The position numbers and the translations under genes were made by a program. DNA of 6,862 nt, taken from the NCBI GenBank assembly GCA_019236545.1, contig JAFAIV010000249.1, positions 1-6,862 of the forward strand, read 5' to 3'. Origin of the DNA: Actinomycetota bacterium (lineage in GTDB: Bacteria > Actinomycetota > Thermoleophilia > Gaiellales > Gaiellaceae). Below, one piece after another: positions 5,455 to 6,862 of this stretch. The notes beneath the pieces are model-generated. The model had not been told where the DNA came from and did no database searches. It was given only the letters and a program-made list of their open reading frames with translations. Position 1 is the first letter of the stretch. Each line of letters starts with the position of its first letter.

Positions 5455-6862
5455 TTACCCGGTGTTGCGCAACGCTGCAGCGATCCCGGCGATGGAGCGG
5501 AGGAGCGGCGGCACGGCCTCCTCGTCGCCCGCGCGGGTCCGCCGGAGCAGGTCGACCTGGATCGCGTTCATCGGGTCGACGTACGGGTTCCGGAGGCGGA
5601 TCGAGCGCTGGACGACCGGGTGGCGGTCGAGGAGCTCGTCCGCCTCGACGATCTCGAGGACAGCAGCGACGGTGCGCTCGTGCTCGCCCGCGATCGGCTC
5701 CCAGAGCCGCACGTCGTCCACGAGGTCGAGGTACTCGCGCGCGATCCCGAAGCTCGCCTTGGCGAGCGTCATCTCGAGGTTCTGGACGAGCGAGCGGAAG
5801 AACCCCCACTCGCGGTAGAGCCGGCGCAGGTCCTCGGAGTCGGCCTCGGCGAACGCGCTGCCGCAGCCGTACCACGCGGGCAGGAGGCAGCGGTTCTGCG
5901 TCCAGGCGAAGACCCACGGGATCGCTCGGAGCGAGCCGAGGACGTCGGCGTCACCCTCCGGCCGGCGGGAGGGCCGCGAGCCGATCGCGAGCAGTGCGAG
6001 CTCGTCCACGGGCGTGAAGGCGCGGAAGAACGCCGGGAAGCCCGGGTCGTCGACGAGCCCGCGGTAGACCGCGCGCGAGCGGTCGGCGAGGGCGTTCGTC
6101 AGCTCCTCGGCGCCCGGCGGCGGCTCGACGTCGGTCCGTTCCGGGACGGCCGCGAGCAGCGTCGCGGCGAGCGCGGCCTCGAGGTTTCGGTATGCGAGCC
6201 CCGGCAGGCCGTACTTGAAGGCGATGGTCTCCCCCTGCTCGGTCAGCTTCAAGCGGCCCGGCGGGACTCCCTGCGGGGTGGCGAGGATGGCGGAGTGCGT
6301 CGGGCCTCCCCCGCGCCCTGCGCTGCCGCCGCGGCCGTGGAAGACCGTCAGCTCGACTCCGCGCCGGCGCGCCACCTCGGCGAGGGCGACGAGCGCGCGG
6401 CGGATCTCGACCTGCGCGGCGAGGTAGCCGGCGTCCTTCGCGGAGTCGGAGTAGCCGACCATGACCTCGCGGCAGCCGACGGTGTCGAGCAGCTCCTCGT
6501 AGATCGCCGGCGCGGCGCGGAGGTCGGCGACCGACTCGAAGAGCGGCACGACCGAGAGCTCCTCGCCGCCGAGCCCATGGACGCGCCGGACGTCGGCCGC
6601 AGAGGACGTGCCGGAGACGATCACGGTGTCGAGCGCCTGCGCGCCGTGGCGGGCGCGGGCGGCGCGCGCGCCGTCGAGCAGGGCGCGCACGCGCTCCTCC
6701 GGGTCCCGCGCGTGGACGCGCACGTCGAGCTTGGCGAGGTGGAGGCCGAAGATCTCGACCCGCCGCCGCAGCTCGGCGAGACGGCCGTCGGCGATCCGCG
6801 CGCCGCGATTCGCGCGCAGGCTGCGGTCGAGGACGGCAAGGTCCTCGGCGAACGCGGCGAGC
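5455..6862 (-). CDS. ppc: Phosphoenolpyruvate carboxylase, C-terminal half (5' end beyond the window)
   Basis: This enzyme carboxylates phosphoenolpyruvate with bicarbonate to oxaloacetate, refilling the TCA cycle and supplying aspartate. The visible 468 residues are roughly the second half of the usual 880-930. The frame stays open to the window edge: upstream of the internal GTG at 6723 it encodes SLRANRGARIADG and FGLHLAKLDVR, clear family sequence, so that GTG is not the start. Landmarks in fragment numbering are GYSDSAKD (136-143), FHGRGGSAGRGGGP (174-187), TEQGE (207-211), AIPWVFAWTQNR (313-324), LRNPYVDP (423-430) and the hallmark C-terminus RNTG. Counterparts of the E. coli residues reported to bind inhibitory aspartate (Arg587, Lys773, Arg832, Asn881) appear as Arg183, Lys368, Arg424 and Asn466, so feedback inhibition by aspartate or malate is likely kept. 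The catalytic histidine lies in the missing N-terminal half. Confidence 0.96.
   Translation of the reverse strand, partial: LAAFAEDLAVLDRSLRANRGARIADGRLAELRRRVEIFGLHLAKLDVRVHARDPEERVRALLDGARAARARHGAQALDTVIVSGTSSAADVRRVHGLGGEELSVVPLFESVADLRAAPAIYEELLDTVGCREVMVGYSDSAKDAGYLAAQVEIRRALVALAEVARRRGVELTVFHGRGGSAGRGGGPTHSAILATPQGVPPGRLKLTEQGETIAFKYGLPGLAYRNLEAALAATLLAAVPERTDVEPPPGAEELTNALADRSRAVYRGLVDDPGFPAFFRAFTPVDELALLAIGSRPSRRPEGDADVLGSLRAIPWVFAWTQNRCLLPAWYGCGSAFAEADSEDLRRLYREWGFFRSLVQNLEMTLAKASFGIAREYLDLVDDVRLWEPIAGEHERTVAAVLEIVEADELLDRHPVVQRSIRLRNPYVDPMNAIQVDLLRRTRAGDEEAVPPLLRSIAGIAAALRNTG

Noticed and set aside
2477..5818. 1113-codon open frame on the plus strand antisense to the kinase and the end of ppc
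   Set aside because: It is a long shadow frame caused by high GC. Its translation is a monotonous R/D/A/V/E/L mix with no domain, it runs straight through the ppc-kinase gap, and the opposite strand has unambiguous domains with all catalytic residues.
6721..6723. GTG as the start of the ppc gene
   Set aside because: The frame continues upstream to the window edge with clear PEPC sequence (FGLHLAKLDVR), so this is an internal valine and the gene is cut by the window.

Overview
The window is very GC-rich, with codon third positions almost all G or C. It looks like a chromosomal stretch of a high-GC actinobacterium. The protein styles (an APS reductase with an FQA-type PP-loop, a ferredoxin-type siroheme reductase, a PAS/GAF multi-domain hybrid kinase) would suit Thermoleophilia-like soil or sediment lineages, but that placement is an impression and not a proof. 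Every gene I can support lies on the minus strand, so the reading direction runs from high to low coordinates. I see no tRNA, rRNA, CRISPR array, transposase or attachment site.

Layout in transcription order: (i) the C-terminal 468 residues of phosphoenolpyruvate carboxylase (ppc, 6862-5455), with its 5' half beyond the window; (ii) a 65-bp gap; (iii) a 975-residue soluble hybrid sensor kinase with two complete transmitter cores around one receiver domain (5389-2462); (iv) a short gap that, with the kinase's 3' end, forms an AT-rich island holding repeats and a promoter-like element (about 2440-2503); (v) a siroheme/[4Fe-4S] sulfite (or nitrite) reductase (2433-817); (vi) a [4Fe-4S] APS reductase, cysH, overlapping it by 4 bp (820-47); (vii) the first codons of another gene that appears to start at a TTG overlapping the cysH stop (50-1).

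Genes v and vi form a compact assimilatory sulfate-reduction unit. CysH reduces adenylylsulfate to sulfite and the reductase takes sulfite to sulfide. Using APS directly means APS kinase is not needed for this route. ATP sulfurylase is not in the window and could lie further downstream. PEPC is a housekeeping anaplerotic enzyme, and the kinase between the two parts has no response regulator or output domain next to it.

The most interesting stretch is the junction between the kinase and the sulfite reductase. The last 13 kinase codons abruptly become A/T-ending. The same DNA carries three AAGTGA-type half-sites, and a TAnnnT element sits exactly where a leaderless transcript beginning at the reductase ATG would need its -10. 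I read this as an undescribed operator and promoter for the sulfur genes embedded in the kinase's 3' end.
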